Assembly: GCA_039096225.1 (NCBI GenBank)
Contig: JBBPEB010000013.1
Location: 1,287,501-1,351,500, forward strand
Origin: Blastocystis sp. Blastoise
Taxonomy: Eukaryota > Sar > Bigyra > Opalinata > Blastocystidae
Direction: 5' to 3'
DNA length: 64,000 nt
Shown here piece by piece: positions 52,788-64,000 of this stretch. The translations under genes and the position numbers were made by a program. The notes beneath the pieces are model-generated. The model was not told the origin of the DNA. It did no database searches and worked only from the letters and a program-made list of their open reading frames with translations. The stretch's first letter is position 1, and each line of letters starts with the position of its first letter.

Positions 52788-55700
52788 AGTATCAATATCT
52801 TTTTGTGTCCATTTTGGTTTAGCAATTACAACTATGGAGATATATAATAATTATTAGAGAAGAATGAAGAAAACAATTGAAATAAATTATTTAAAAGTGA
52901 ATATATAAAATGACTAGAGAGTATAATAAAAACCAAATATATATGAATATAATGGAGAATAAGTATCATTAAGATAATGTATATGATATATACCAGGTTC
53001 AGTTGGGGCAATAGACTCGACCTTAGCAACAGATTCAAGAGGAGTAGTAGGAGTTGAAGGAACAGTAGTAGTAGCTATAGTAGCTGTAGTAGTAGCTATA
53101 GTAGCAACAGCAGCAACAGTAGCAACAGCAGCAACAGTAGCAATAGGAGCTATAGCAGAAACAGTAGAATTATCTTCATTAACAATAGGTTCAGAAGAAG
53201 ATTGAACTTCATGAACAGCTTCAACAGGAGCAACAGGTTCAGAAGTAGTAGTAGTTTCAACAGTAGTAGCTTCAACAGAAGCAACAGGTTCAGAAGCAAC
53301 ACATTGTTCTTCTTCAGTAGTTAATTTGATTTCGTTATCTTCATTCTCAACTGCTAACATAGCTTCGTCAGCAAGTTTAGCTTCTTCAGCTAATCTAGCT
53401 TCTTCAGCAATTCTAGCTTCTTCAGCAATTCTAGCTTCTTCAGCAATTCTAGCTTCTTCAGCAATTCTAGCTTCTTCAGCAATTCTAGCTTCTTCAGCAA
53501 TTCTAGCTTCTTCAGCAGCTTTCTCAGTAGCAAGTCTTTCTTCCTCTTCTTTCTTTAATCTTTCTTCTTCTGCAGCCTTTTCAGCAGCAAGTCTTTCTTC
53601 CTCTTCTTTCTTTAATCTTTCTTCTTCAGCAGCTTTCTCAGTAGCAAGTCTTTCTTCCTCTTCTTTCTTTAATCTTTCTTCTTCTGCAGCTTTTTCAGCA
53701 GCAATTCTTGCCTCTTCTTCTTTCTTTAATCTTTCTTCTTCAGCTAATCTTGCTTCTTCAGCAATTCTAGCTTCTTCAGCGGCTTTCTCAGCAGCAATTC
53801 TAGCTTCTTCTTCTTTACGTAATCTTTCTTCTTCAGCAAGTCTAGTTTCTTCAGCAAGTCTTTCTTCCTCTTCTTTCTTTATACGTTCTTCTTCAGCTAA
53901 TCTAGCTTCTTCAGCAAGTCTTTCTTCTTCAGCAGCCTTTTCAGCAGCAATTCTAGCTTCTTCAGCTAATCTTGCTTCTTCAGCAATTCTAGCTTCTTCT
54001 TCTTTCTTTATACGTTCTTCTTCAGCTAATCTAGTTTCTTCAGCAATTCTTTCTTCCTCTTCTTTCTTTATACGTTCTTCTTCTGCAAGTCTAGTTTCTT
54101 CAGCAGCTTTTTCAGCAGCAATTCTTTCTTCTTCTTCTTTACGTAATCTTTCTTCTTCAGCAGCCTTTTCAGCAGCAATTCTAGCTTCTTCAGCTAATCT
54201 TGCTTCTTCAGCAATTCTTTCTTCTTCTTCTTTTCTTAAACGTTCTTCTTCAGCTAATCTAGCTTCTTCAGCAAGTCTTTCTTCTTCTTCTTTTCTTAAT
54301 CTTTCTTCTTCTGCTAATCTAGCTTCTTCTGCTAATCTAGCTTCTTCTTCTTTACGTAATCTTTCTTCTTCTGCTAATCTAGCTTCTTCAGCTAATCTTG
54401 CTTCTTCTTCTTTTCTTAATCTTTCTTCTTCAGCTAATCTAGCTTCTTCAGCTAATCTGGCTTCTTCAGCGATTCTAGCTTCTTCTTCTTTTCTTAATCT
54501 TTCTTCTTCAGCTAATCTTGCTTCTTCTGCTAATCTGGCTTCTTCTGCTAATCTAGCTTCTTCTTCTTTCTTTAATCTTTCCTCTTCTTCTTTTCTTAAT
54601 CTTTCTTCTTCAGCTAATCTTGCTTCTTCTTCTTTCTTTAATCTTTCCTCTTCTTCTTTTCTTAATCTTTCTTCTTCAGCTAATCTTGCTTCTTCTTCTT
54701 TCTTTAATCTTTCTTCTTCTGCAGCCTTTTCAGCAGCAATTCTTTCCTCTTCTTCTTTTCTTAAACGTTCTTCTTCAGCAGCCTTTTCAGCAGCCTTTTC
54801 AGCAGCAATTCTTTCCTCTTCTTCTTTCTTTAATCTTTCTTCTTCAGCAGCCTTCTCAGCAGCGATTCTTTCCTCTTCCTCTTTTCTTAATCTTTCTTCT
54901 TCTGCAATTCTAGCTTCTTCAGCAATTCTTAATCTTTCAACTTCAGCAAGACGTTCTTCTTCTTCTTTTCTAGCTTGAGCAGCGATTCTAGCTTCTTCTT
55001 CTTTTCTGGCTTCTTCTGCAGCTTTTTCAGCAGCAATTCTTTCCTCTTCTTCCTTCTTCAATCTTTCTTCTTCTTCAACTCTTAATCTTTCAACTTCAGC
55101 AATTCTAGCTTCTTCTTCTTTTCTAGCTTCTTCAGCAATTCTTTCTTCTTCAGCTATTCTAGCTTCTTCAGCAAGACGTTTTTCTTCTTCTTTACGTGCT
55201 TCTTCAGCTAATCTAGCTTCTTCTTCCTGTCGAAGTTTTTCTTCTTCAGCTGCTATTCTAGCTTCTTCTGCAAGTCTAGCTTCTTCAGCAATTCTAGCTT
55301 CTTCTGCTAATCTGGCTTCTTCTGCAATTCTTTCTTCTTCCTCTTTACGTAATCTTTCTTCTTCTTCTTTCTTTAATCTTTCTTCCTCTTCTTTTCTTAA
55401 TCTTTCAACTTCAGCAATTCTAGCTTCTTCTTCTCTTCTAGCTTCTTCAGCAATTCTTTCTTCTTCTTCTTTACGTAATCTTTCTTCTTCTGCAGCTTTT
55501 TCAGCAGCAATTCTTTCTTCTTCTTCTTTTCTTAAACGTTCTTCTTCTGCAGCTTTCTCAGCAGCGATTCTAGCTTCTTCTTCTTTCTTTAATCTTTCTT
55601 CTTCTGCAGCCTTTTCAGCAGCAATTCTAGCTTCTTCTTCTTTACGTAATCTTTCTTCTTCAGCTAATCTAGCTTCTTCAGCTAATCTTGCTTCTTCAGC

Positions 55701-58367
55701 TAATCTAGTCTCTTCAGCAGCTTTTTCAGCAGCAATTCTTTCTTCCTCTTCTTTTCTTAAACGTTCTTCTTCAGCAGCTTTTTCAGCAGCAATTCTTTCC
55801 TCTTCTTCTTTTCTTAAACGTTCTTCTTCAGCAATTCTAGCTTCTTCTTCTTTTCTTAATCTTTCTTCTTCAGCTAATCTAGCTTCTTCTGCAATTCTAG
55901 CTTCTTCAGCAGCTTTCTCAGTAGCAAGTCTTTCTTCCTCTTCTTTCTTTAATCTTTCTTCTTCAGCAATTCTAGCTTCTTCTTCTTTACGTAATCTTTC
56001 TTCTTCAGCTAATCTTGCCTCTTCTGCTAATCTAGCTTCTTCTTCTTTCTTTAATCTTTCCTCTTCTGCAGCCTTCTCAGCAGCTAATCTAGCTTCTTCA
56101 GCAATTCTAGCTTCTTCTTCTTTCTTTAATCTTTCTTCTTCAGCTAATCTAGCTTCTTCTGCTAATCTGGCTTCTTCAGCAGCTTTTTCAGCAGCAAGTC
56201 TTTCTTCTTCTTCTTTACGTAATCTTTCTTCTTCTTCTTTCTTTAATCTTTCTTCTTCTGCAGCCTTTTCAGCAGCAATTCTAGCTTCTTCAGCAATTCT
56301 AGCCTCTTCAGCAATTCTAGCTTCTTCTTCTTTACGTAATCTTTCTTCTTCAGCTAATCTTTCTTCTTCAGCTAATCTTGCTTCTTCAGCTAATCTAGCT
56401 TCTTCAGCAGCCTTTTCAGCAGCAATTCTTTCTTCCTCTTCTTTTCTTAAACGTTCTTCTTCAGCGATTCTAGCTTCTTCAGCAATTCTTTCTTCTTCTT
56501 CTTTCTTTAATCTTTCTTCTTCAGCAGCTTTCTCAGCAGCAATTCTTTCTTCCTCTTCTTTCTTTATACGTTTTTCCTCTTCTCTCTTTCTAATGAGTTC
56601 TTCAGCTCTTTTCTGTTGTTCTTCTTGTTGACGACGTTCCTCTTCTTCTTTTCTTAATCTTTCCTCTTCTTGAGCTTTCATTTCAGCTTCTATTTTTTCT
56701 CTTAATTCTTCTTCAATCTTTCTATTTCTTTCTTCTTCAGCAAGTCTAGCAGCTTCAGCTATTCTTTGTCGTTCTTCTCTTTCTTTTATGAGACGCTCTT
56801 CTTTAGCCTTCTTTTCCTCTTCTTTCTTCTTTTGAAGTTCTTCTTCATTTAATTTAGCTTCCTCTTCAGCTATTCTCTGTTTTTCAAGTTCTTCTTGAGC
56901 TTTCTTTTCTTCTTCTTCTTTACGTAAACGATCTTCTTCTTGTTTACGAATATTTTCAGCTTCAAGTTCTTGTTGACGAGTAACTTCTTCAATACGAGCT
57001 AATTCAGCAAGTCTAGCTTCTTCAGCAATTCTAGCTTCTTCATCATTTTCATTATCATTAGTTTCTTCTTGAGCAGCTTTTTCTTCTTCAGATCTATGCT
57101 TTCGTCTCTTCTTCTTTTTCTTTTCACCATCTTCTTCAGGTTGTTCATCTTCATTAGCATCAGTCTTTTCTTCTTCTTCTTCAGCAGCTTTTTCTTCTTC
57201 AGATCTATGCTTTCGTCTCTTTTTCTTTTTCTTTTCACCATCTTCTTCAGGTTGTTCATCTTCATTAGCATCAGTCTTTTCTTCTTCTTCTTCAGCAGCT
57301 TTTTCTTCTTCAGATCTATGCTTTCGTCTCTTTTTCTTCTTCTTCTCACCATCAGCAGATTCTTGAGCAAGTTTTTCTTCTTCTTCTTGACGTATTTTAG
57401 CTTCTTCTGCTTCTAATTGCTTCTGGTTAGCTTTTATTCTTTCTTCTTCTTCTTTTCTAGCTTCTTCAGCTAATCTTGCTTCTTCAACATTCATAGCAGC
57501 TTTCTCAGCAGCAACTCTTTCTTCTTCTTCTTTTCTTAAACGCTCTTCTTCAGCTATTCTTTCTTCTTCTGCTTTCTTTGAAGCTTCTTCAGCTAATCTA
57601 GCTTGTTCAGCAATTCTAGCTTCTTCCTCTTTTCTAGCTTGAGCTGCAATCTTCTCTTCTTCTTCTTTTCTTATTCTTTCTTCTTCAGCAGCTTTCTCAG
57701 CAGCTAATCTCTCTTCTTCTTCAGCAGCAGCTTTCTCAGCAGCTAATCTCTCTTCTTCTTCAGCAGCTTTTTCTTCTTCTGTTCTATGCTTTCGTCTCTT
57801 CTTCTTCTTCTTCTCACCATCTTCTTCAGGTTGTTCGTCTTCATTAGCTGTCTTTTCTTCTTCTTCGGCAGCCTTCTCTTCTTCTGTTCTATGCTTTCGT
57901 CTCTTCTTCTTCTTCTTTTCACCATCTTCTTCAGGTTGCTCATCTTCATCAGCTACAGGTGTTTCAACTTCATTATTATCATCATCATTCTCCTCAGATC
58001 TATGCTTTCGTCTCTTCTTCTTCTTCTTTTCACCATCATCTTCAGGTTGCTCATCTTCATTATCAGAAGTTACACTCTTATGCTTTCGTCTCTTCTTCTT
58101 TTTCTTTTCACCTTCATCATCGCTGTCATCGCTATCTTTAGCCTTTGATTCATCATCATCGTCACTATCAACAACACTTCGATGATGCTTTCGTTTCTTT
58201 TTCTTTTCAACTTCTTTTTCAGTATCATCCTTTGTACCTTCATCATCAGAATCATCTTCTCGCTTTGATCTTCGAGATTTTTTTGGTGATTCTACAGAAA
58301 CAACTTCTTCTTCAGATTCTGTTTCGTCATCAGTGTCATCGTCCTTTCGAGACTTCTTTTTACCCAT
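51977..58367 (-). CDS. Giant Glu/Lys/Ala coiled-coil protein with C-terminal PH-like domain
   Basis: Five exons (58367-52994, 52831-52787, 52643-52531, 52331-52213, 52061-51977) give 1,911 residues. Residues 1-210 are acidic and basic in turn, with repeated KKKKKRRKH blocks that resemble nuclear-localisation signals; similar blocks return near 350-440. From about 210 to 1,680 the protein is a near-continuous alpha-helical repeat built from [20 protein letters not shown] and [14 protein letters not shown] units. It should form a very long single helix or coiled coil. A Thr/Ala/Val-rich linker follows ([14 protein letters not shown]). The last ~105 residues fit a PH-like fold: [34 protein letters not shown], then [15 protein letters not shown]. 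Such C-terminal PH domains bind phosphoinositides or proteins, so a membrane- or cytoskeleton-linked scaffold is likely. The repeat region is very prone to length change and mis-assembly. Stop TAA. Confidence 0.8.
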
Positions 58368-59500
58368 ATTAATTCAAACTAAGAAATAGTAATGGATAGT
58401 ATAATCCAAATGTCAAAAATATAATCCAAAACACTCCTGCATTTTCAATATTGTTTCCTATCTTTCTATTGGATGAACCATATAAGAATCATAGTCGTTC
58501 ATCTTTAAATCAATTTTTTGGAATTCAATGTTGTCTTTTATATCTATTTGAATATCAACCTTTTGGAGAAAAGTTACTATTGAGGTCTAAGACCTATACA
58601 ATAGAAAATGAATCTACTATTATGATTATAGGGTGACACTTGAGATTTGCTGAAATTGTCTTCTTATTCAAAATAGCTTGCGAATGCTTAAACTATGCAT
58701 ACAACATAATGCATATAATTTTAGGCTTATTTTTATTCTAACTGTTATGGTATCAACAGCAACAAAAATTCAAAAAAAATTATTATTCATTGCAATAATC
58801 ATTACAATTATTATTTTTAAATATGAGAATATTTCTTATATGATATATACTAAATTATTCATAGAAAATGAAACTACTTTTGATAGAATAATAGTTGAAA
58901 AGTCTGTTAATTCCTATAGGATTCAAAATCCATCATTGAATGTAGCACTTGATATATTTATTTATCATAGTAATTATAATATAATAATTTCTTTCATGTT
59001 ATAAAAGAAAATACATCAGACATATTTCTAGAATTATAAGAAATTGAGTTATCAGCATGAGTTTATAATATATTTTATATCATGTATCATTGTATAAATA
59101 GTTCTTGATAGTAGCATAATAATTTTTCAGACTTTAATATTAATTATATTTTTTCATGTTGAAACTAAATTAAATTATACATATATATATTGCTTTTAAT
59201 AAAGAAACAAAAAGAATATTTGTAACATCATAAAATTCATATATTCTTCATTATTAAATAAACAAACTTTTAATAAAAAAGAATGAAATGATTTTTTATG
59301 CTTCTAAGAATTTAATTTTTTTGTCTCTTTCTTACTGATGAAATAAGCATTAAATAAAATATTATAAAATAAAATATATTCAATTTAGTAGATCTACAAT
59401 ATAATGTAGAATAAAAAAAAGAACGAATAGAGAAATAATTCAACTCTTTCACATAAATTCATTTCTTTCGTTTTTTATTTGTAATTTAAATCATTGAGAA
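58368..59500 (+). other. Intergenic region with possible gene relic
   Basis: The region lies between the divergent starts of the PH gene and the splicing-factor gene. Within it, 58451-58746 reads as one frame with ordinary composition (NQFFGIQCCLLYLFEYQPFG and onward), interrupted once by TGA at 58634-58636 after IMIIG. A second frame runs to 59004 (KYENISYMIYTKLF). Neither is recognisable and both look like remnants. About 59150-59500 contains only AT-rich promoter-type sequence. Confidence 0.35.
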
Positions 59501-60508
59501 ATGTCAAGTTTAGCTGCAGCACAAGCTGATGGTTATTATTACCCTCCTGATTGGAGTCCTTCTAGAGGTTCTAAGAATCAATTTCATAAAGTATCTTTAT
59601 TTAATGATTATTTATATTACATATAGTCTCACCCACTTGGACAAAGAGCCAAAAAGATAGATCAAGGTATTATTGTTGTTCGATTTGAAATGCCATACAA
59701 CTGTTGGTGTTTAAATTGTCATGGACATATTGCAAGAGGTGTACGATATAATGCAGAGAAGAAAAAAGTTGGAATGTATTACACAACACCTATATATGAG
59801 TTTTATATGGATTGTCGAATGTGTGGAAGTCCTTTTGTTATTCGTGTTGATCCAAAAACAAGTGATTATATATATGTGAGTGGTGTTAAGAAGAAGGATG
59901 AGTCATTTAATCCAGAAGCTATTGGTTCTTTTACTTATGATACAGATAAAATTATAGAATCAAGAAGTAATGCTATTGCGACATTAGAACATAAAGGAGA
60001 TGATAAAATGAAATCAATACGTGGTATTCCTGAATATGAAAAAATCAAACAACGACAGGATTTACTTTATGATGATGCAGTTGATTTAAGTGCTTTAGCT
60101 CGTAAGAAAATGAGAGAACAACGAAGATCAGATAAGAAACGTGCAGAACAAGCAAAGAATTCTGGGCTTAATATTAAATTACTTCCTACAACAGTTGGAG
60201 ATATTGATCGAGCACAAAATATACACTTTAAACAAAATAAAAAAGCAGATATTGATGAATCTATGAAGAAAAGTCAAATTCTTAGTAACTCCGTTTTTAA
60301 TACAAATAGAAATAAAGATAAAGCGCGTCTTGCAAATGAAATTATTAAGAAACATGTAAACTATAAGAACTTCAAGCCCATTGTTGAAAATAAACAACAA
60401 ACTTTATTCCCTAAGATCAAAGCATTACATAAAAAAGAAAGTTTAAATCAAAGTAAAAACCAATTGAATCTTCTAGGAAATCTTTATGATTCTGATGATT
60501 CCAGTTAA
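59501..60508 (+). CDS. CCDC130/Saf4-type splicing factor (CWC16 family)
   Basis: Two exons, 59501-59590 and 59627-60508, around a 36-nt intron, give 323 residues. The start is fixed by MSSLAAAQADGYYYPPDWSP, the typical N-terminus of CCDC130 rather than YJU2. Family marks follow: SHPLGQRAKKIDQGIIVVRF, then NCWCLNCHGHIARGVRYNAE and YMDCRMCGSPF, which supply the CxxC pairs of a zinc-binding core, then DPKTSDYIYVSG. The C-terminal half is charged and helical, ending LYDSDDSS. CWC16-family proteins join or leave the spliceosome around the catalytic steps, in the nucleus. A functional copy fits a genome with so many short introns. Length and motif order are normal for the family. The 36-nt intron is typical here. 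Confidence 0.92.
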
Positions 60509-60751
60509 ATCGTTGATTCATTTATAGAAAAAATAAATTATATCTACATTTTTTTATATTCATAATATCATGATGATACTGTATAATATATTAATGTTGT
60601 GATATTTATGATATTATTATTTTTTTTTATATTAAAAAAAATTTGTTTGTCAAAGAAAAACCCTCCTTTTGTTTTATTTAAAAAAATATATAATTTGAAA
60701 ATGATTATTAAAAAAGTATATCCATTTATAAAACTTATTTATATTATCATA

Positions 60752-61892
60752 ATGAACAGATACGAAATTCTTTCAAAGGTGAATCGTGCATTTGTTCTTG
60801 AAGATGTCACCAATCAAGTATAATTCAAGAGGTTTTTCCATATTTTATAATACCAAACGATCTATAGAAAATAAAACAAAGGAAAAAAGAGTCTTTATCA
60901 AAGAAAGACCTTAAATCAAAACCCCATGTATTTTCTTAATATAATGCTTTTCATTGCCAAAGGTAACTTTTGCCGAGAGAGAGCCTCAAGTTTTTGAATT
61001 CATTCGTGATGATGCAGTAAACATAAATTTTATATAGAATAATACACATAGATCTCTCCCATCATTGATCCAAAAAGTAGAATAAAATACAATATATGTA
61101 TATCTCATTCTGTATCTTTTTAAATAATAAATGTTCAGTTAATCGACGAGACAGTTTATCTCCTTTCTCAGAAAAGAAACGGTCAATCATTGTATATATA
61201 TCTGTTTCAATTGATACTAGTTATATAGCAACCTAATATATCCCAAACTACAAGTTTTTTTCATATATTTAAACCAAAGACTAAAGCATTGCATATATAT
61301 GGAAAAGCAGCCAGAGAATTAGGTAATTAAGCTTTATATATATAAACTATTTTTTGTATAGTACATCCTTCAAATGAGTCACAAAATGATACTAGTTTAT
61401 CGAGTATATATAGAAATAAAATTATTATGATATATATAAATAGATTTATCATTTAATATATTGAATGAGTCTGTAGATAAACTTTTGGATAGTACAAATT
61501 CTACAAGTAACGATTCATTATCTTTTTCTCCAGTATCTGATTTTCAACTGATCTCAGACTCAATTCATTCTTTCTCTTCAGACGATGATCTATCTTGGAT
61601 TCAAATAGATTCTCTAGACTCACCAAAAGATTCACAACAATCTCTTCAAAAAACTTCAATTGAAAACAAAACAGAAGCAATAGAAAACACATATAAGTCA
61701 CAAGCGATATCTGAAATTCCTATTTCAACACAACATATAATTCAACCATGTTCGTTATCTCTTCTGTTTCCAAAACAACATCGAAAGTACAAATTTGTTC
61801 GTATGCAACTTGAGGTTGACTTGAATAAAATATATCTTTTAAATAATATATTCACTAAAAACAAATTATTAGCATTATTTAATTTTCTTTAA
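60752..61892 (+). CDS. Ser-rich protein of unknown function, many tiny introns
   Basis: Start ATG at 60752 (MNRYEILSKVNRAFVLEDVT). The exons I propose are 60752-60817, about 60890-60928, 60964-61016, 61038-61076, 61139 to about 61152, then from 61224 on, ending at TAA 61890-61892. Introns range from 21 nt (61017-61037, GTAAAC...TATAG; without its removal a TAA follows) to about 70 nt. The joins near 60889 and 61152 are the least certain. Conserved-looking motifs: KPHVTFAEREPQVFEFIRDD, which contains a VTF that could act as a PP1-docking RVxF-type motif; HIFKPKTKALHIYGKAAREL; and a Ser/Asp-rich middle (SFSSDDDLSWIQIDSLD). The C-terminus is hydrophobic (KLLALFNFL). No family is recognised. Regulatory, phosphorylation-rich behaviour is only a guess from composition. 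Confidence 0.5.
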
Positions 61893-62315
61893 TTATGAAC
61901 ACCTCAAGACTCCTTGCAGCTCTTATTATAAAAGTGCATAATCTAAACGAAAAATGTTCATAAACTACTGTTAGATAAAGAAAATTATTCTTTGTTTTGT
62001 TTATGTTCTTCATGATTAAGGAAGCATTGTCATTTCAAGTATCTCCGTATTTCCCTATATTTGTAAATAATCTTCTGGAAAATAATTGAATCTATCGAGT
62101 TTTGTGGGAAAGTCAAACGTTTCAGGAATTAAGATAAAATAATCAAGGGGAAAAAGTTAGTTATGAAAAACTTTTCTAATTAAGTGTGTATACGAAGTTA
62201 TTAAGTTTGTTTTGTGTCCTTCTATTGTTTCAAGTATATTATTTAAACCTAATATTTCCTTACTAAATAGAATCGTTGAATTATATTATCTATTTATTTC
62301 TTTTCATTAGATTAA
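61893..62315. other. Intergenic stretch upstream of SKP1
   Basis: About 420 bp of moderately AT-rich sequence with no ORF. It should contain the SKP1 promoter. No motif assigned. Confidence 0.5.
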
Positions 62316-62851
62316 ATGTCGTCAGATAATATTAAACTGAAGAGTATTGATGGTAAAGAATTTACTGTACGTAAAGAAGTTATTTTCATGTCTGAATATA
62401 TCAAAGAACTTGTAAAAGATGAAGAAGGAGAAGTTGTTGTTCCTGCAGTAAATATTCGTGGAGATATATTATCTAAAGTTATTGACTTCTGTGAACATCA
62501 TTACAATAATCCCATGCCAGAAATTGAGAAACCACTTAAGAGTGTGAATATGAAGGAAAATACTGATGAATGGGATGCTAACTTTATTGAAGTTGATGAT
62601 GATACTTTATCAAAGATTGTTATTGCTTCTAATTTACTCATTATTCGTAGTCTTCTTGATTTAGCTTGTGCTAAGTATGCTAGCTTAATTAAAGATAAGA
62701 AACCTGAAGAAATTAGAGCTAGATTTAATATTCCTAACGATTTTACTCCTGAAGAAGAAAGCAGAGTATATAGTTATTGTTATGATTATGATTATTTTTA
62801 TATTTTTGTATATAGGTACGAGAAGAAAATAAATGGGCTGAAGAAATGTAA
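62316..62851 (+). CDS. SKP1: SKP1, SCF ubiquitin-ligase adaptor
   Basis: Two exons (62316-62765, 62816-62851) around a 50-nt GT-AG intron give 161 residues, the usual length. The N-terminal half is the BTB-like fold (IKLKSIDGKEFTVRKEVIFM, VVVPAVNIRGDILSKVIDFC, EHHYNN). The middle has NTDEWDANFIEVDDDTL, the D-x-W-D-x-x-F motif of SKP1. The C-terminal half has the F-box-binding helices (LLIIRSLLDLACAKYASLIK, KPEEIRARFNIPNDFTPEEE). The second exon supplies the canonical tail VREENKWAEEM, without which the frame would run into the intron. The protein bridges cullin-1/RBX1 to F-box substrate receptors in cytosol and nucleus. A divergent paralogue lies at 51097-51657 with the intron at the same place. 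Confidence 0.93.
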
Positions 62852-63056
62852 TGCTCTCCGTTTTTTTCTTAATTATTATTTATTTGTCATTATGATTACT
62901 AGTTTTTAATTATAACAATTGTTGTTGTTTTATTGTTTTTAACATATATAGCTTTTAAATATAAAAAAAATCAATAGATAATAATAAACAAAATATAACA
63001 GAAAATGATCCTAGTATTCAACCAATATATTTTATATACATGATTTAAGAATGACT

Positions 63057-64000
63057 CTATTTATTTTGAATTGATTCCATAAAATGATTTAGAGCTTCTT
63101 CAGTATTCATTAGTTTTATTTCATAATTATCCTGTTGTTTGAGTTGTTCAGATAATCTAAAATGTATAGAATTTAATAATGTAATATAAATAATAATAAT
63201 TATTATTCTTATTGAAATAATAAGTAGTAGTCATCAAAATAATCTTAATAGAAATAATACTAACATAAATGTCTATTAAAGTATTTATTACACTTAATTG
63301 AATTTATTATATATATATACCTCTCTATTTTATTTTGAAATAATGTAGAATTCTGTTCGATATGTGTTTGAATATCAGAAAGAAAACAACTAAATACACT
63401 TTCAACATCTTCTTGTACTTCTATATAATAATATTAATATTATTATATATATTATTAAATTCATTTAATGAACAATAAATACTTCCAAGAAGGCTCTCTA
63501 GTTTCTCCTGTATTAACTTATGTCGCTCCTTATACTCAGCTATAATAATAAAAACAATAAATATCTTAATAATATAAATATAATAATAACAATAATAATA
63601 GTAATAATAATCATTATCATCATATAATATAACATCAATAAAATATAAGTTTTGCTATTCTATATTTAACGAATAACATAAAGTATATACATAATGAATT
63701 ATTCATATTTATTTCTAAATCTCCTATATATTAAGAATAATCAAAGAAACCTATCATATACCATTAAAAGAAGTTTCTTCTTTTTCGGAATGAATCTAAA
63801 TATATATATATACTTATGAATAATAACAATTTAACATAATACTTTAGACTGTGAATCCTGTATTTCAGAAAGATATGCAGATTCCTCAGAATGTTCTTCA
63901 GTATGTGCTTGTAGATCTGATGTATCATGATTTTTTTCTTTTATAGAGATCTCTAGATTCTTTTCTTCCTGAAAAACAAATGATATACATAATAGAAATA
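63057..64000 (-). CDS. Coiled-coil protein, 3' part (gene continues past the window)
   Basis: On the minus strand at least five exons can be read towards the stop TAG at 63057-63059: a Glu/Ser-rich exon (LEISIKEKNHDTSDLQAHTE, about 63840-63968), a short one containing SEKEETSFNG, then AEYKERHKLIQEKLESLLG, SVQEDVESVFSCFLSDIQTH, and the last with LSEQLKQQDNYEIKLMNTEE ending FMESIQNK. Introns are AT-rich with TATAC/CTATA ends as elsewhere. The visible part is a continuous amphipathic helix with heptad spacing, so a coiled-coil structural protein is likely. No family is recognised, and the N-terminus lies outside the window. Confidence 0.6.

Noticed and set aside
53326-54978. 550-codon plus-strand frame of Ser/Ala/Leu repeats opposite the coiled-coil gene
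   Set aside because: It is the antisense shadow of the regular Glu/Ala/Lys codon repeat; the minus strand gives a PH-capped protein with sensible introns.

Overview
This window is nuclear DNA of a very AT-rich unicellular eukaryote. The genes are split by many short introns (mostly 35-70 nt, one apparently 21 nt) that start GTAT or GTAA, end TATAG, and are often almost pure TA repeats. The standard code fits every solid gene: Trp is TGG and nearly all stops are TAA. Eukaryote-specific proteins are present (two SKP1-like, CCDC130/Saf4-like splicing factor, CIR1-like, bZIP, BTB-TLDc). No mitochondrial, plastid or bacterial gene set is seen. I cannot place the organism more precisely; an amoeboid or other protist with BTB and TLDc expansions would fit. 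Intron models below were made by eye from GT-AG signals and paralogue comparison, so individual boundaries may be wrong.

Layout. 1-7.5 kb: a TLDc pseudogene scrap, a decayed BTB-like/leucine-rich-type gene (minus), and a short plus-strand relative. 8.3-14.6 kb: a nine-exon gene for a secreted Cys-rich modular protein of about 1,940 residues. 14.6-20.7 kb: mostly empty, with a small spliced ORF, a hairpin cluster and a broken two-TLDc gene interrupted by a short repeat. 20.8-24.8 kb: a 4-kb purine-only satellite. 25-31 kb: almost pure AT sequence with gene relics, a tRNA-like locus and a small GC-richer island. 31-33 kb: a pyrimidine-rich counterpart of the satellite, followed by a second tRNA-like locus. 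34.6-44 kb: a Ser/Thr-rich protein, an intact BTB-TLDc gene, and the best-preserved member of the BTB/leucine-rich family. 45-64 kb is the gene-dense housekeeping part: CIR1-like, bZIP, a SKP1 paralogue, a 1,911-residue coiled-coil/PH protein, the CCDC130-like splicing factor, an unknown Ser-rich protein, canonical SKP1, and the 3' end of a coiled-coil gene.

Functional themes. Two SKP1-type proteins and several BTB-type proteins suggest ubiquitin-ligase adaptor or protein-interaction work. CCDC130-like and CIR1-like proteins belong to RNA processing and transcription, which fits an intron-dense genome. The left 44 kb looks like an accessory or heterochromatic region, where paralogous families decay by homopolymer frameshifts, AT-biased nonsense changes (TGG to TGA, CAA to TAA) and splice-site loss.
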